Below, piece by piece: positions 1 through 8,735 of a DNA stretch of 64,000 bases. Both the position numbers and the translations under genes were made by a program. Numbering within the stretch: position 1 is the first letter of the stretch; every line of letters starts with the position of its first letter. Below the pieces are notes generated by a model. It did no database searches. It was not told the DNA's origin and worked only from the letters and a program-made list of their open reading frames with translations. The DNA is from a virus, in IMG/VR virus record IMGVR_UViG_3300044912_000678, positions 1-64,000 of that record; one strand, written 5' to 3'.

Positions 1-2
1 TC

Positions 3-974
3 GGTCAACTTCCACCATTTAAAGCAGAAGCTTTTATGGAAAGATTAAAAGATCAATTTCGTAAAAGAAAAACTGCTGGTAATCGTGCAACAACAGGTGC
101 AAACCTTGTAGAAGAAAGATGGCAACCACCAGCACAAGATGAAGACTATTGGGTTCCAGTTCGTCCAAATGCAAATAGTAGAATTGAAACTCTTCCGGGC
201 GCACAAAACCTTGGAGAAATTGATGATGCTGTTTATTTTAGAAATAAATTATTTGTTTCATTGAACTTTCCAAAAAGTTATTTTTCAAGTGAAGATGTTA
301 ATGCAACTAGAATTACATTATCAGCACAAGATGTTAAGTTCGCAAGAATGATCGAAAGACTTCAATCGAATTTTGAAGATGGAATTTTAGATATATGCGA
401 AAGACATCTTGAACTTCGTGGATTTCCACAAGAAATGTTTAAAGATTTAAAAATTCGTATGACTCCACCATCAGATTGGAGAGAATTATCAAGAGCCGAA
501 GTAAAAACAGCAAGACTTACAAATGCAGGTTCTTTAAAAAGTGGTTTGTTAATGTCAGATTATGACATTTATACAAAAGTTTTAATGTATTCAGAAGAAG
601 ATACATCTATGATGTTGAGCAGACTTAAATTGCAAAAATTAGAAGATCTAAAAATTCAGATTATGTCTCAAAATCCTCAATTGCTAGGTGTTGGTGTTCC
701 TACTCCAGAAGAAGCAGGAAAAGAAATAGGGTCTGAAGCTGGTGGTCCAACTCCAGATCTTGGTGCAGAAGCTCCACCGCCAGCAGAAGGCGAAACTACA
801 CCACCGCCAGCAGAAGGCGAAACTACACCACCGCCAGAAGGCGAACCTCCAACAACAGCAACAGATGAAATTCCAGATGCTGAAGAAAATGATTTGAAAA
901 AGTACAATCTTGAAATTATAAATTATGGAATAGAACAAGATCATGAAGATCGTGATGATAGCACAATGAGTTAA
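3..974 (+). CDS. 20: Portal vertex protein, T4 gp20-like (3' part; open at left edge)
   Basis: The frame is open to the window edge, so this is the C-terminal part of a longer protein; the first ATG at 36 is internal. Visible landmarks of the T4 gp20 family are the run around 'DEDYWVP', then 'ETLPGAQNLGEIDD' and 'YFRNKLFVSLNFPKSYF', followed by the helical wing/clip region. The portal is the dodecameric ring at the head vertex through which DNA is packaged and the neck attaches. The C-terminal ~90 residues are low-complexity Pro/Glu/Gly/Thr-rich with a 27-nt tandem repeat (774-827), unlike T4. It heads the capsid gene block (portal, core, protease, scaffold, capsid). Family assignment is confident; the role of the repetitive tail is unknown. 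Confidence 0.9.
   Translation, partial: GQLPPFKAEAFMERLKDQFRKRKTAGNRATTGANLVEERWQPPAQDEDYWVPVRPNANSRIETLPGAQNLGEIDDAVYFRNKLFVSLNFPKSYFSSEDVNATRITLSAQDVKFARMIERLQSNFEDGILDICERHLELRGFPQEMFKDLKIRMTPPSDWRELSRAEVKTARLTNAGSLKSGLLMSDYDIYTKVLMYSEEDTSMMLSRLKLQKLEDLKIQIMSQNPQLLGVGVPTPEEAGKEIGSEAGGPTPDLGAEAPPPAEGETTPPPAEGETTPPPEGEPPTTATDEIPDAEENDLKKYNLEIINYGIEQDHEDRDDSTMS
774..827 (+). repeat. 27-nt tandem repeat in portal C-terminus
   Basis: Two identical 27-nt units at 774-800 and 801-827 plus a shortened third unit encode the nonapeptide PPPAEGETT twice and then PPPEGEPP. Being a multiple of 3, copy-number change would keep the frame. Confidence 0.9.
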
Positions 975-975
975 T

Positions 976-1224
976 ATGATAACAATTAAACAATTAGCAC
1001 ACTTTGCTTTTAAAAATAAAAATCTACAAAATGTAGCAGTGAATGCTGGATGCTATCATTGCACTAAAATTTTCAAAGCAATTGATGTAAAAGAATATAC
1101 AGATGCAGGGCAGACAGCTTTGTGTCCACTATGCTCTGTAGATTCAGTTGTTTTTGATAATGCAGAATTTGAATTGACTGAAGACAGTCTTAAAAAAGCT
1201 TATCAATACTGGTTCCAGAAATAA
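976..1224 (+). CDS. Small zinc-binding protein (CxxC ... CPLC)
   Basis: An 82-residue protein starting 1 nt after the portal stop, so translationally coupled. It has two cysteine pairs, YHC near residue 27 and CPLC near residue 51, separated by an acidic stretch and 'DAGQTALCPLC', and ends '..YQYWF'. This pattern matches a family of small cytoplasmic zinc-ribbon proteins found in many bacteria and phages whose function is unknown. The four-cysteine site and the conserved 'GQTALCP' core are what is seen; zinc binding is inferred. Confidence 0.75.
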   Translation: MITIKQLAHFAFKNKNLQNVAVNAGCYHCTKIFKAIDVKEYTDAGQTALCPLCSVDSVVFDNAEFELTEDSLKKAYQYWFQK

Positions 1225-1560
1225 TTATGCCATGTCAGAAGCGTTTGGAGCAACTACATCTGGTTCATCTTTAGAAGTTTTCAAACCAGATTTTGCAGCC
1301 GTTCTCAAACCAGACAAAAATGCAGAATCATTAAGATCATCCATATTTGACTTATCTAGTTCTCCTTGAACATCTGGACCTTCGCTTTGCAACAAAGTCA
1401 GTAGTCTTCGAGCAAAAGTTGGGTCGTCAGCAATTGCAATACGAACTGCACGAAGAAGATGAGCTAGTACTGGTCCTTTTGATGCACTTAGACCCCTTCC
1501 AGCTATTTCACGACCAAGATCCATTGCGACATCTTCAATATATTGTTGAAATGTTTTCAT
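1225..1560 (-). CDS. Putative internal capsid protein with CTS-like N-terminus
   Basis: A 111-residue protein of unrecognised family, convergent with and immediately next to the preceding gene. Its first residues, MKTFQQYIED, closely resemble the T4 capsid-targeting sequence (MKTYQEFIAE) carried by internal proteins IPI-IPIII and Alt. The rest is helical and mildly basic, with 'LLRAVRIAIADDPTFARRLLTLL' in the middle. It lies between portal and prohead protease genes on the opposite strand. Packaging into the prohead is an inference from the leader; no enzymatic motif is visible. Confidence 0.7.
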   Translation of the reverse strand: MKTFQQYIEDVAMDLGREIAGRGLSASKGPVLAHLLRAVRIAIADDPTFARRLLTLLQSEGPDVQGELDKSNMDDLNDSAFLSGLRTAAKSGLKTSKDEPDVVAPNASDMA

Positions 1561-1724
1561 TTTTTACCTCAATTTTAATCCCAAAAGCATACTTATATAG
1601 TTGATAGATGCTATTTTTATATTGTCGATCTAATTTTTATAGTGTTAATCTATTTTTTAAAATTGGATTTAAAATATTATGGCGTGAGTAATATATAGCA
1701 TAATGACAGCATTGAAAATCGTGC

Positions 1725-1733
1725 TACATAAAT
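1725..1733 (+). promoter_or_regulatory. Candidate late-promoter box (TACATAAAT)
   Basis: TACATAAAT lies 32 nt upstream of the core protein gene in the only sizeable gap (1561-1764) of the head block. It resembles the T4 late -10 box TATAAATA used by gp55 sigma, and a gp55-like gene occurs at 56.7-57.2 kb. The minus strand of the same gap carries CTATATAAG before the 1225-1560 gene. Assignment is by motif similarity only. Confidence 0.35.
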
Positions 1734-1764
1734 CATAACTTACAGGCACAGGAGTTGATGAGAC

Positions 1765-3603
1765 ATGAAAAGAAAACTTATAAGCTTTGAAGCATTCAAA
1801 AATTTGCAAGAAAATTCTTTAACCCGTATTGAAGAAGAACTTATTCTTGCTGAAGACATTTTAGGTAAAACTCTCGGCATTGATGTTGAGTTGTTTTCTT
1901 TCACCGAAAACGCTGTTACCTACAAAACCGCTGATGATAACTTCATCAATGCAATTTACAAGCTAGAAGATGATCAAGTTATTTTTGAAAACATTCAAGA
2001 ACTTGTTATCGATGAAGAATCCGCTAAGAAAGGTGCAAGACAAACTATTTCTGAAATGGTGGATGCAATTATCGAAAGCAAGGATGAAATCGCTGACAAT
2101 AAATTTGACGAGTACTTCTCGCTACCAAATGTTCGTAAACAAATTAGCGAAGCAGTTGCATTTAAAGTATCGGTTTCCAAACCTACTGGCAAACGCAGCA
2201 AGCTATTCCACAAGAAACAACCACGCAGCTTAGTAGCAAAGCGTGTTCGTATGAGAAAGCTAAGTCAGAGAAAAATTTCGAAGAGCAAAAAGAAAGAATT
2301 AGGTCGTAAGCGAGCTACAGCTGCAAGGAAACTTGGAAAATCTAAAAATCCTCGTTGGAGAACTTATGTTCGTGCAGTAAAAAATATGAAAGAATGGGCT
2401 AATTTAGCCAATAATGTATCTGGTTATGTTGAATACAAAAATTATGGTCATATGTTGACCGAATCTATAATTCAACCTGACAATAAAGGAAATATTGTTG
2501 CTGTAGCTATTCCAAATACACAAAAAAGGAACGAAGGTAAAATCCTTTCCTTCCAATGGAAAACAATCGATACAGATCTCAAAATTCTTCGTGGTAGTGC
2601 CAAGAAGCTTAATGAGAATCAGACATTTGTAAAGGCTATCGCTGAATTAAAGCGATATAACAACACATCTGATAATTCTTCCCTTGAAGAAGCTCTAGAA
2701 AACATGGTTAGCAAATTCCCCGGAGTTCTTTATTTAACTCAGGAAGAATTGACTAATAATATCGCTGAAGCTTTCGAAATAGCAAATATCACAAATTATG
2801 ATGATGATACTTGCAAGTTTATTGCTGAAGCAATTCTTAGAACTGCACACAGTGCATATACAGATCGTGTAAAGAAAATTGGTACTGCTGCTGGTGTTAG
2901 AACTGATATCACCGCAGAATGCAAAGAATGCAAAGATGCTTATGTGGAATTCCAAAATGTAGCCACTAAGTTATTTTCAAAACTTGATGAAAGCGAAAGT
3001 ATTGATATGAGAGTTTTCTCAGATCTTTATAAGGCTCTTCATGAAATGCACAAAACAGCAAGCGAAATCGGTGACGAAGCAACTAAGATTGAAACCGCAA
3101 GTTTCATGTATGATGTTGAAGCTGTATTAAGCAAAACTCAATCTCCGTCCTTAGAAATGGCTGAAGAAATCGCTGATTATATCAATGATTTAGTTGAAGC
3201 CAATATTGATAACTCTGGCGAATGGAAAGATCATGGAGTTCATACTTCCGCTGATGGAGATCATCCAAATACTGCTTGGAATGCAAAACAAACCGATGCA
3301 GTTCCTTCCAAATTCAATGGAAGGGATGAATATGGTGTTAACCATGCACCTGTAAGTGATGGAAAGGATTTGGGCGGAGATGAAGAAATGGCTCATAATG
3401 CTTTGGGTAATGACGGTGGTGACCATACTTGGCCATCCTTAAGTAACCCTTACATTCCTGATCCCTTCACTTTCACTCTAAAGGGCGAAAAAGGTGTTGA
3501 TAAGGATAATGAGGAAATCGGCACATTCCAGTCGAATGATACTTGGCCAAACCTCAATAATCCATTGCATCCAAAGGCTGAAATAGCCCAACCAGTTGAA
3601 TAA
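1765..3603 (+). CDS. Prohead core protein (T4 gp67/gp68 position)
   Basis: A 612-residue protein between portal and prohead protease, where T4 has its small core genes 67 and 68, but far larger. The N-terminus 'LISFEAFKNLQE|N' has the aromatic leader plus an LxE protease-type site (residues 6-16). Residues ~138-200 are extremely basic (Arg/Lys-rich), suggesting DNA or scaffold contact; the middle is helical; the C-terminus is acidic with two copies of a TWPxLxNPxxP motif (around 560 and 595). RBS 'ggag' 10 nt upstream. Core role is inferred from position and composition; it could instead be an ejected internal protein. Confidence 0.6.
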   Translation: MKRKLISFEAFKNLQENSLTRIEEELILAEDILGKTLGIDVELFSFTENAVTYKTADDNFINAIYKLEDDQVIFENIQELVIDEESAKKGARQTISEMVDAIIESKDEIADNKFDEYFSLPNVRKQISEAVAFKVSVSKPTGKRSKLFHKKQPRSLVAKRVRMRKLSQRKISKSKKKELGRKRATAARKLGKSKNPRWRTYVRAVKNMKEWANLANNVSGYVEYKNYGHMLTESIIQPDNKGNIVAVAIPNTQKRNEGKILSFQWKTIDTDLKILRGSAKKLNENQTFVKAIAELKRYNNTSDNSSLEEALENMVSKFPGVLYLTQEELTNNIAEAFEIANITNYDDDTCKFIAEAILRTAHSAYTDRVKKIGTAAGVRTDITAECKECKDAYVEFQNVATKLFSKLDESESIDMRVFSDLYKALHEMHKTASEIGDEATKIETASFMYDVEAVLSKTQSPSLEMAEEIADYINDLVEANIDNSGEWKDHGVHTSADGDHPNTAWNAKQTDAVPSKFNGRDEYGVNHAPVSDGKDLGGDEEMAHNALGNDGGDHTWPSLSNPYIPDPFTFTLKGEKGVDKDNEEIGTFQSNDTWPNLNNPLHPKAEIAQPVE

Positions 3604-3613
3604 AAGGAGATGA

Positions 3614-4291
3614 ATGAGCGACAACAAAATGCTACTTGTTGACTCCTGCAATAATGGAGGACTCTTTCTAAATCTTAATGAATCCACCGATAAAGGACTC
3701 ACTAAGTTTAGAGGAAAATTCCAAGAAGCCGAAGCTGTTAACAAAAATAAGAGGATGTATCCACACGGAGTCCTCGATGAAAATGTAAAGAAACTTTTGC
3801 CAGTAATTGAATCTCGTGGGTTGGTTGGCGAACTTGACCATCCCACTGATTCTATCATTCACTTTGAAAAGGCATCTCATGTCATTACAAAGTTGTGGTG
3901 GGAAGGCAATAACCTCATGGGTGAGGGAGAGATTCTTAATACTCCACATGGAAGAATCCTCAAAGCACTTATCAATGATGGTGTACGAGTCGGAATTAGT
4001 AGCCGTGGCGTAGGCAACGGCAAAGTGGACGAGAACGGCATCCTTGTCATTGGCGAGAGCTATAAACTCTTAACTTTTGATGCGGTTGCAGATCCAAGCA
4101 CACACGCTGCCTTTCAGGAGAAGGTGGTAAATAACAAGCGAGAAAATTACGCTCCAATAAATAATTCTATGGAAATACCTGCTAAAAATGAAAGTAGCAG
4201 CATACATAGAGTTAGCAAAGAAGCGTTAATTGCTTGCTTGGGTGGAATAATCGAGGATCAAACAAAAAGTATTAAATCAAAAATTGTTTGA
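3614..4291 (+). CDS. 21: Prohead maturation protease, T4 gp21-like
   Basis: A 225-residue protein with the T4-type prohead protease signature (peptidase family S80/U9). Visible catalytic motifs are 'GELDHPTDS' with the His at residue 76, 'GISSRGVG' with Ser129/Ser130, and 'FDAVADPS' near 156-162. The enzyme sits in the prohead core and cleaves scaffold, capsid and internal proteins after [L/I]-x-E motifs during head maturation, then destroys itself. Start is supported by 'aaggagatga' just upstream. It directly precedes scaffold and capsid genes as in T4. The C-terminal ~50 residues are less conserved. Confidence 0.95.
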   Translation: MSDNKMLLVDSCNNGGLFLNLNESTDKGLTKFRGKFQEAEAVNKNKRMYPHGVLDENVKKLLPVIESRGLVGELDHPTDSIIHFEKASHVITKLWWEGNNLMGEGEILNTPHGRILKALINDGVRVGISSRGVGNGKVDENGILVIGESYKLLTFDAVADPSTHAAFQEKVVNNKRENYAPINNSMEIPAKNESSSIHRVSKEALIACLGGIIEDQTKSIKSKIV

Positions 4292-4333
4292 TTATTTCTT
4301 AAAACGAAACACTAGCAAAGTGAGGTTAGGCTA

Positions 4334-5236
4334 ATGGAAAAGATAATGGAAGCGATCAAGAAATTGTTGCCTGAGTCCGATGTAAAGGAAGTATCTTCTG
4401 CTATCAGCGAGATGCTAGATCAGGCTAAAGTAAGTCTCGAAAAAGAGTATAATGAAAAGCTTGAAGAAGCATATTCAGATCTCTCTGGCGAACTAAACAA
4501 ATCAGAAAATACTGCGGAAAAAGGCTATGAAGAAGCTTATTCTATCATTGCCGATCTTCGCAATCGTCTTGAAATTCAAGGCGAAGAGTACAAGCAAGCT
4601 ATGGAAGAAGGATATGAAGAAGCCTATCAGATGCTTAAATCTGAAAGAGCTAAAAACAATTCTCTTGAAGTAGAACTGTACGAAGAATACGACAAGAAAC
4701 TTCATGAAATGAAGGAATACATTGTTGATAAGGTAGATCAATTCCTTCAAGTGAAGGGTCAAGAAATCTATGAACAAGCTCGCAAGGACATCGTAACCGA
4801 TCCTCGCTTGGCTGAACATAAGGTCGTTCTCGATAAGATTGTTGACCTCACCAGCAATTATCTTTCCGATGATGAAGTGAACAATGTCTCTTCAGCAAAA
4901 GTTGAAGAAGCAATCAAACAAGCCGATGAACTTAAAGGTCAACTTCGAATTATGGAAGCCCGTAATATCAGGCTTTCTACCGAAAACACTAAACTTAATG
5001 AAAATGTACGCTATGCTAAAAATTTAATTACAGAGCAAACAAGGGCGGTTGAAAGTCGAAAAAAGTCTGAAGTAATTACAGAACAGAATGCAAGGGTTGA
5101 AAAAGCACAGAATGTAACGGGGAGAGGTAATAAGGTTGTTGATCAAGAAGTCGTAATTGCGGAAAATTATGACAACAACAACAGCAGTGAAATAGACCAA
5201 ATCTTGGTTCTTTCAGGTGTGAAAAAACCAAAGTAA
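4334..5236 (+). CDS. 22: Prohead scaffold protein, T4 gp22-like
   Basis: A 300-residue, highly charged, almost entirely helical (coiled-coil) protein between protease and capsid genes. Two internal repeats begin 'GYEEAY' near residues 64 and 93. Likely gp21 cleavage sites are 'LITE|Q', 'VITE|Q' and 'VIAE|N' in the C-terminal third, as expected for a scaffold that is degraded. The C-terminal 'ILVLSGVKKPK' resembles the capsid-binding tail of the T4 scaffold. It acts as the internal mould on which gp23 assembles. Position and composition make the call secure. Confidence 0.9.
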   Translation: MEKIMEAIKKLLPESDVKEVSSAISEMLDQAKVSLEKEYNEKLEEAYSDLSGELNKSENTAEKGYEEAYSIIADLRNRLEIQGEEYKQAMEEGYEEAYQMLKSERAKNNSLEVELYEEYDKKLHEMKEYIVDKVDQFLQVKGQEIYEQARKDIVTDPRLAEHKVVLDKIVDLTSNYLSDDEVNNVSSAKVEEAIKQADELKGQLRIMEARNIRLSTENTKLNENVRYAKNLITEQTRAVESRKKSEVITEQNARVEKAQNVTGRGNKVVDQEVVIAENYDNNNSSEIDQILVLSGVKKPK

Positions 5237-5270
5237 AAGCTAAATTCTAACAGTAAAAGGAAATTTTAAT

Positions 5271-6701
5271 ATGAACGCTAATGCTAGATTTTTAAATGAA
5301 GCTAAAGAGTTAGAAGGACGCTGGGCTAAAACTGGTCTCCTCAATGGAATCGAAGACCGTAATACTCGTGCAGCCACAGCAGTTCTTCTCGAAAACCAAC
5401 GCCTTATCAACGAAGTGTCTACCGACACCGCTGACATCGCACAATTCAAACGAATCTCCATACCATTGGTTCGTAGGATTTACCCACAGTTGATCGCTAA
5501 TAAGATCGTATCCGTCCAGCCTTTGCTTGGACCTACTGGTCTTGTTTATTATCTCCGCTTCCGCTATTCATCCAATAAGGGTGCTACCCGTGGTGCAGAT
5601 AATAATGGCGGCTTCCCCGGTGATGACGCAAACTCCTTGATGCAGAAGGCTGATGGTACTGCAAACCTTGATATCTTCTATTCTCACCAGTTCGTTCAAA
5701 ACGAGAGACTAGTAGATGCAGGTGGCGATACCACTTCCAACTTCACACTTGAACGAGGACCAATTTTGGCTGGTACTATTACTGGTACTATCTATGATGG
5801 TGCTACAGCAGTATATACATTCAATTTTAGTGCTGGTGGCACATTCAATAAAACTGAAATTGGCTCACCTTCACCCGCTGTATCTACTGGCACAATTGAT
5901 TTGACCAGTGGTGCATTGACATTGACTTGGGATAGCGATCCCGGTGCAAATAGCGTAGTAATGAGCTACGAATCTAATCTTGAATGTAATCAAGACCTTC
6001 CAGAAATCAACCTCGTTGTTGAATCTGAAGATATTACCGCCAAGACCCGTAAGTTGAAGGCTGTATGGTCTTATGAAGCTCAACAAGATCTTCGTTCGCA
6101 ACACAACTTGGACGCTGAAGCCGAATTGACCGCAGTTCTTGCTCAAGAAATTAATCTTGAAATTGATCGTGAAGTCCTCACCGACCTCCGTCAAAATGCT
6201 GGTACTGTAACCGCTTGGGACTTCAACACCTCCTTAGGTGATACCATCAAGGAAAAATACGAATCTCTCTATGTGAAGATCGTTGAAATTTCCTCCGTTA
6301 TTCATCGTAAGACCCTTCGTGGTGGTGCTAACTTCATCGTTACATCTCCCGAAGTTGCTTCGATCTTCGAAACCGCAACCGCTGGTTTCGCTCCTGCTCC
6401 TAGCGAAACATTCACTAGCTCCCTTGGCATCCAGTATGTCGGAACTGTGAACAATCGTTGGAGATTATATAAAGATCCATTGTTCCAAAGCAATCAAATC
6501 CTTATGGGCTATAAAGGCGATTCATATCTTGACTCAGGATATTTCTACTGCCCTTATGTTCCTCTTACTCAGACACCTGTTGTTCTCGATCCAGAGAGCT
6601 TTTGCCCCAGAAAAGGTATTTTGACAAGATACGGAAAAAAATTGTTAAGGGAAGGTGCTAAATTCTACGCAAGAATGTCGATTGCTAACTTTATTATTTA
6701 A
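5271..6701 (+). CDS. 23: Major capsid protein, T4 gp23-like
   Basis: A 476-residue HK97-fold capsid protein. T4 gp23 landmarks are 'VRRIYPQLIANKIVSVQPL', 'TGLVYYLRFRYSS', 'TRKLKAVWSYEAQQDL', 'DAEAELTAVLAQEINLEIDREV' and the C-terminal 'GAKFYARMSIANFII'. Possible maturation cleavages are FLNE|A (10/11) and LINE|V (48/49); the latter lies ~18 residues before VRR, comparable to the T4 site. Residues ~165-235 are an inserted beta-rich domain (GTITGTIYDG ... VVMSYES). Codon use is richer in C-ending codons than in neighbouring accessory genes, as expected for the most expressed gene. RBS 'aaaagga' upstream; a strong terminator follows. Confidence 0.97.
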   Translation: MNANARFLNEAKELEGRWAKTGLLNGIEDRNTRAATAVLLENQRLINEVSTDTADIAQFKRISIPLVRRIYPQLIANKIVSVQPLLGPTGLVYYLRFRYSSNKGATRGADNNGGFPGDDANSLMQKADGTANLDIFYSHQFVQNERLVDAGGDTTSNFTLERGPILAGTITGTIYDGATAVYTFNFSAGGTFNKTEIGSPSPAVSTGTIDLTSGALTLTWDSDPGANSVVMSYESNLECNQDLPEINLVVESEDITAKTRKLKAVWSYEAQQDLRSQHNLDAEAELTAVLAQEINLEIDREVLTDLRQNAGTVTAWDFNTSLGDTIKEKYESLYVKIVEISSVIHRKTLRGGANFIVTSPEVASIFETATAGFAPAPSETFTSSLGIQYVGTVNNRWRLYKDPLFQSNQILMGYKGDSYLDSGYFYCPYVPLTQTPVVLDPESFCPRKGILTRYGKKLLREGAKFYARMSIANFII

Positions 6702-6733
6702 TTTTTACTCTCTATAAAAATAGTAAAAATTTA

Positions 6734-6769
6734 AGAACCCAACTAATGATAGTTGGGTTCTTTTTTTTT
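6734..6769 (+). terminator. Rho-independent terminator after the capsid gene
   Basis: A perfect 12-bp stem (AGAACCCAACTA / TAGTTGGGTTCT, 6734-6745 with 6750-6761) with a 4-nt loop is followed by nine T. It closes the head transcript and separates it from the homing endonuclease gene. Confidence 0.95.
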
Positions 6770-6809
6770 GTTAAAAGAAAATTTTTAGAAAAAGATCAAA
6801 ATTTTATGA

Positions 6810-6838
6810 TTGACTAAAAAACAGATTTCGTGTAGAAT
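6810..6838 (+). promoter_or_regulatory. Sigma-70-type promoter for the homing endonuclease gene
   Basis: TTGACT (6810-6815), a 17-nt spacer and TAGAAT (6833-6838) form a near-consensus host-type promoter 20 nt upstream of the ATG at 6859. It lies just after the capsid terminator, so the downstream gene appears to be independently (early) expressed. Confidence 0.7.
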
Positions 6839-6858
6839 GAAATCACAAGGAGTTTAAC

Positions 6859-7998
6859 ATGAATATAGAAGAATTTAAATTTAAGTATATAACATTTAAA
6901 GATATAGAAAAGATTGAGATAAATTGTGATCATCCACAACACGAACCAAAAGATGAAATTATTATCATTGGAAAGCAACCAGCCAAAAGAAACATATTAA
7001 AAAATGATGGCGAAAGTTTTATCTGCAGAAAATGTTATATGCATCACAACAATCCAGTAAACAAAGTTGGAGAAAATCGACAAACAGAAGAAATTGTTAA
7101 TGTTTATTGTCCTCATCCAAAACACGATGGAAATCATTGCCGTCAAATGAAAAAACGCAATTATTATGGTTCATTACAAGAACCGTATTTACAGCTTTGT
7201 AAAAGTTGCATTCAATTAGGAAAAGAAATTAGCGAAGAACAAAAAGAAAAAATTCGCATGAGTCTTACTGGAATCAAGCGTAGCGAAGAGTTTAAGAAAA
7301 AACTAAGTAATTACATGAAAAATAATCCAGAAGGTATAGCCAGAGCAACAAAAAATATTATCGAAAATCATTGCATTAATGGAATGTTAGGAAAAGTTCA
7401 TTCCGAAGAAACAAAACAAAAAATGTCTGAATCCCACATGGGAAAAGAATTTTCTGAAGAGCATTGCCAAAATATTTCAGAAGGCAGAAAGAAAATGCTT
7501 GAAGAAACTGGAGGGTTCACCAGAGAGCATAAAGAGAATATTTCAAAAGCTACTGTCGCACAATACAAAAAAGGTTTTGATCCAAAACTTCATCATTTGA
7601 GTGGCTGGCATGAATCTTCAAAAGCTGGAAGAGTATTTTATAGATCGTCCTATGAGAAGAAAGCATATTTAAAATTAGACGAAGACGATTTTGTAAAAAA
7701 TTATTTTGTAGAAAAAATTGAAGTTGAATATTTTAATCCAATAAAAGAAATAACCTCCTCCTACATCATTGATATCTTAATAGAATATAAAGATGAATCA
7801 AAAAAATTAGTCGAAGTAAAACCAGAGAAATGGTTAAGTGATGAAGTTGTCATATGTAAAATCAATGCTGCTAAAATAAAAGCAAAAGAACTTGGTATAT
7901 CGTTTGAGGTTTGGACAGAAATCAATTTATTTGGTCATGTTTATAATGAAAAAAATATGAGATCTTTTATCGAAAAGATAAGAAAAAAAACTAAATAA
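6859..7998 (+). CDS. Free-standing homing endonuclease-like protein (zinc sites, NUMOD3, PD-(D/E)xK)
   Basis: A 379-residue protein. Residues ~20-120 hold two Cys/His clusters ('CDHPQH..CRKC' and 'CPHPKHDGNHC..CKSC'). Residues ~130-210 contain several NUMOD3-like DNA-binding repeats ('GKVHSEETKQKMSESHMGK', 'GIKRSEEFKKKLS', 'FTREHKENIS'). The C-terminal part looks like a PD-(D/E)xK nuclease: 'SSYEKKAYL', 'YIIDILIEY', 'VEVKPEKW'. Such modular proteins are homing endonucleases that copy themselves into sequences next to conserved phage genes; here it sits directly after the capsid gene with its own promoter and an 'aaggag' RBS. Target and activity are not known. Confidence 0.75.
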   Translation: MNIEEFKFKYITFKDIEKIEINCDHPQHEPKDEIIIIGKQPAKRNILKNDGESFICRKCYMHHNNPVNKVGENRQTEEIVNVYCPHPKHDGNHCRQMKKRNYYGSLQEPYLQLCKSCIQLGKEISEEQKEKIRMSLTGIKRSEEFKKKLSNYMKNNPEGIARATKNIIENHCINGMLGKVHSEETKQKMSESHMGKEFSEEHCQNISEGRKKMLEETGGFTREHKENISKATVAQYKKGFDPKLHHLSGWHESSKAGRVFYRSSYEKKAYLKLDEDDFVKNYFVEKIEVEYFNPIKEITSSYIIDILIEYKDESKKLVEVKPEKWLSDEVVICKINAAKIKAKELGISFEVWTEINLFGHVYNEKNMRSFIEKIRKKTK

Positions 7999-8001
7999 AT
8001 C

Positions 8002-8358
8002 ATGTTGCTATCATATTCAGAATGGAAAATAGTCAGTAATTTCAAACCTTATGAATTTTATAGGGAAGGGATTGCCGACTTTATTTCGCCATCTAAAATC
8101 ATTGAAAAAATCAAAAATCATTATGAGAGACTATCAGTCAAATATGGCAAGAACATGGCTAAAATCATCATAGGAGTGGCATTACTAGGCACTTTATCTC
8201 CGATTCCGGGTTCTAGCATTATTGCTGCATTGCCTTTTGTTGGTTTGGCTGAAATTATCAATTTGATCAAAGGAAAGCCAGAAATCGAAAAAGAAGTTAT
8301 GCAAACTCATGAAAAAGAAACAAAAGAAATTATAAATGATTTACAATTAGAAACATAA
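8002..8358 (+). CDS. Small protein with CTS-like start and glycine-rich hydrophobic segment
   Basis: A 118-residue protein that begins 3 nt after the homing endonuclease stop. The start MLLSYSEWK fits the aromatic leader pattern. A hydrophobic Gly/Pro-rich segment (about residues 52-90, 'IIIGVALLGTLSPIPGSS ... FVGLAEIINLI') could enter a membrane, followed by a charged helical tail. Family not recognised. If packaged, it could be a membrane-active ejected protein; this is speculation from the layout. Confidence 0.6.
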   Translation: MLLSYSEWKIVSNFKPYEFYREGIADFISPSKIIEKIKNHYERLSVKYGKNMAKIIIGVALLGTLSPIPGSSIIAALPFVGLAEIINLIKGKPEIEKEVMQTHEKETKEIINDLQLET

Positions 8359-8401
8359 GTGTTATATTCTTTTAAGTTAAATCTTTCTAAGGAGATACAT
8401 T

Positions 8402-8692
8402 ATGAAAATTGAATATTTAAAGATTTCTACTGGTGAAGATGTTCTTGCACAAACTTTATCTTCTGATAATGATACTTTTGTTTTAAAGAATCCGATGATT
8501 TTTGCCATTTCAAGAGAAGGCGTTGGTATGATGCCATATGCACCTTTTGCCAAAGATCAAAAAATGACCATAAATAAGTCTCATATTGTTGCGTATGGAG
8601 AGCCAGACGATGAGATTAAAAACGCATACAACAGCAAATTTGGCAGTGGGATTGTGGTTGCATCTTCTGGTGGAATTCAAATTCCTCAGTAA
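8402..8692 (+). CDS. Sm-like / small beta-barrel phage protein
   Basis: A 96-residue protein with the pattern 'LKISTGEDVLAQ', 'FVLKNPMIF', 'PYAPFAKDQK' and 'SHIVAYGEPDDEIKNAYNSKFGSGI', which recurs in many T4-like phages and is predicted to be an Sm/SH3-like beta barrel. Function is unknown; RNA binding has been suggested for the fold in general. Strong RBS (aaggagata). A single gene between accessory genes. Confidence 0.7.
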   Translation: MKIEYLKISTGEDVLAQTLSSDNDTFVLKNPMIFAISREGVGMMPYAPFAKDQKMTINKSHIVAYGEPDDEIKNAYNSKFGSGIVVASSGGIQIPQ

Positions 8693-8735
8693 TAAAATAA
8701 CATTTTGAATCATAGATACTTTCATGGAAGGTATT

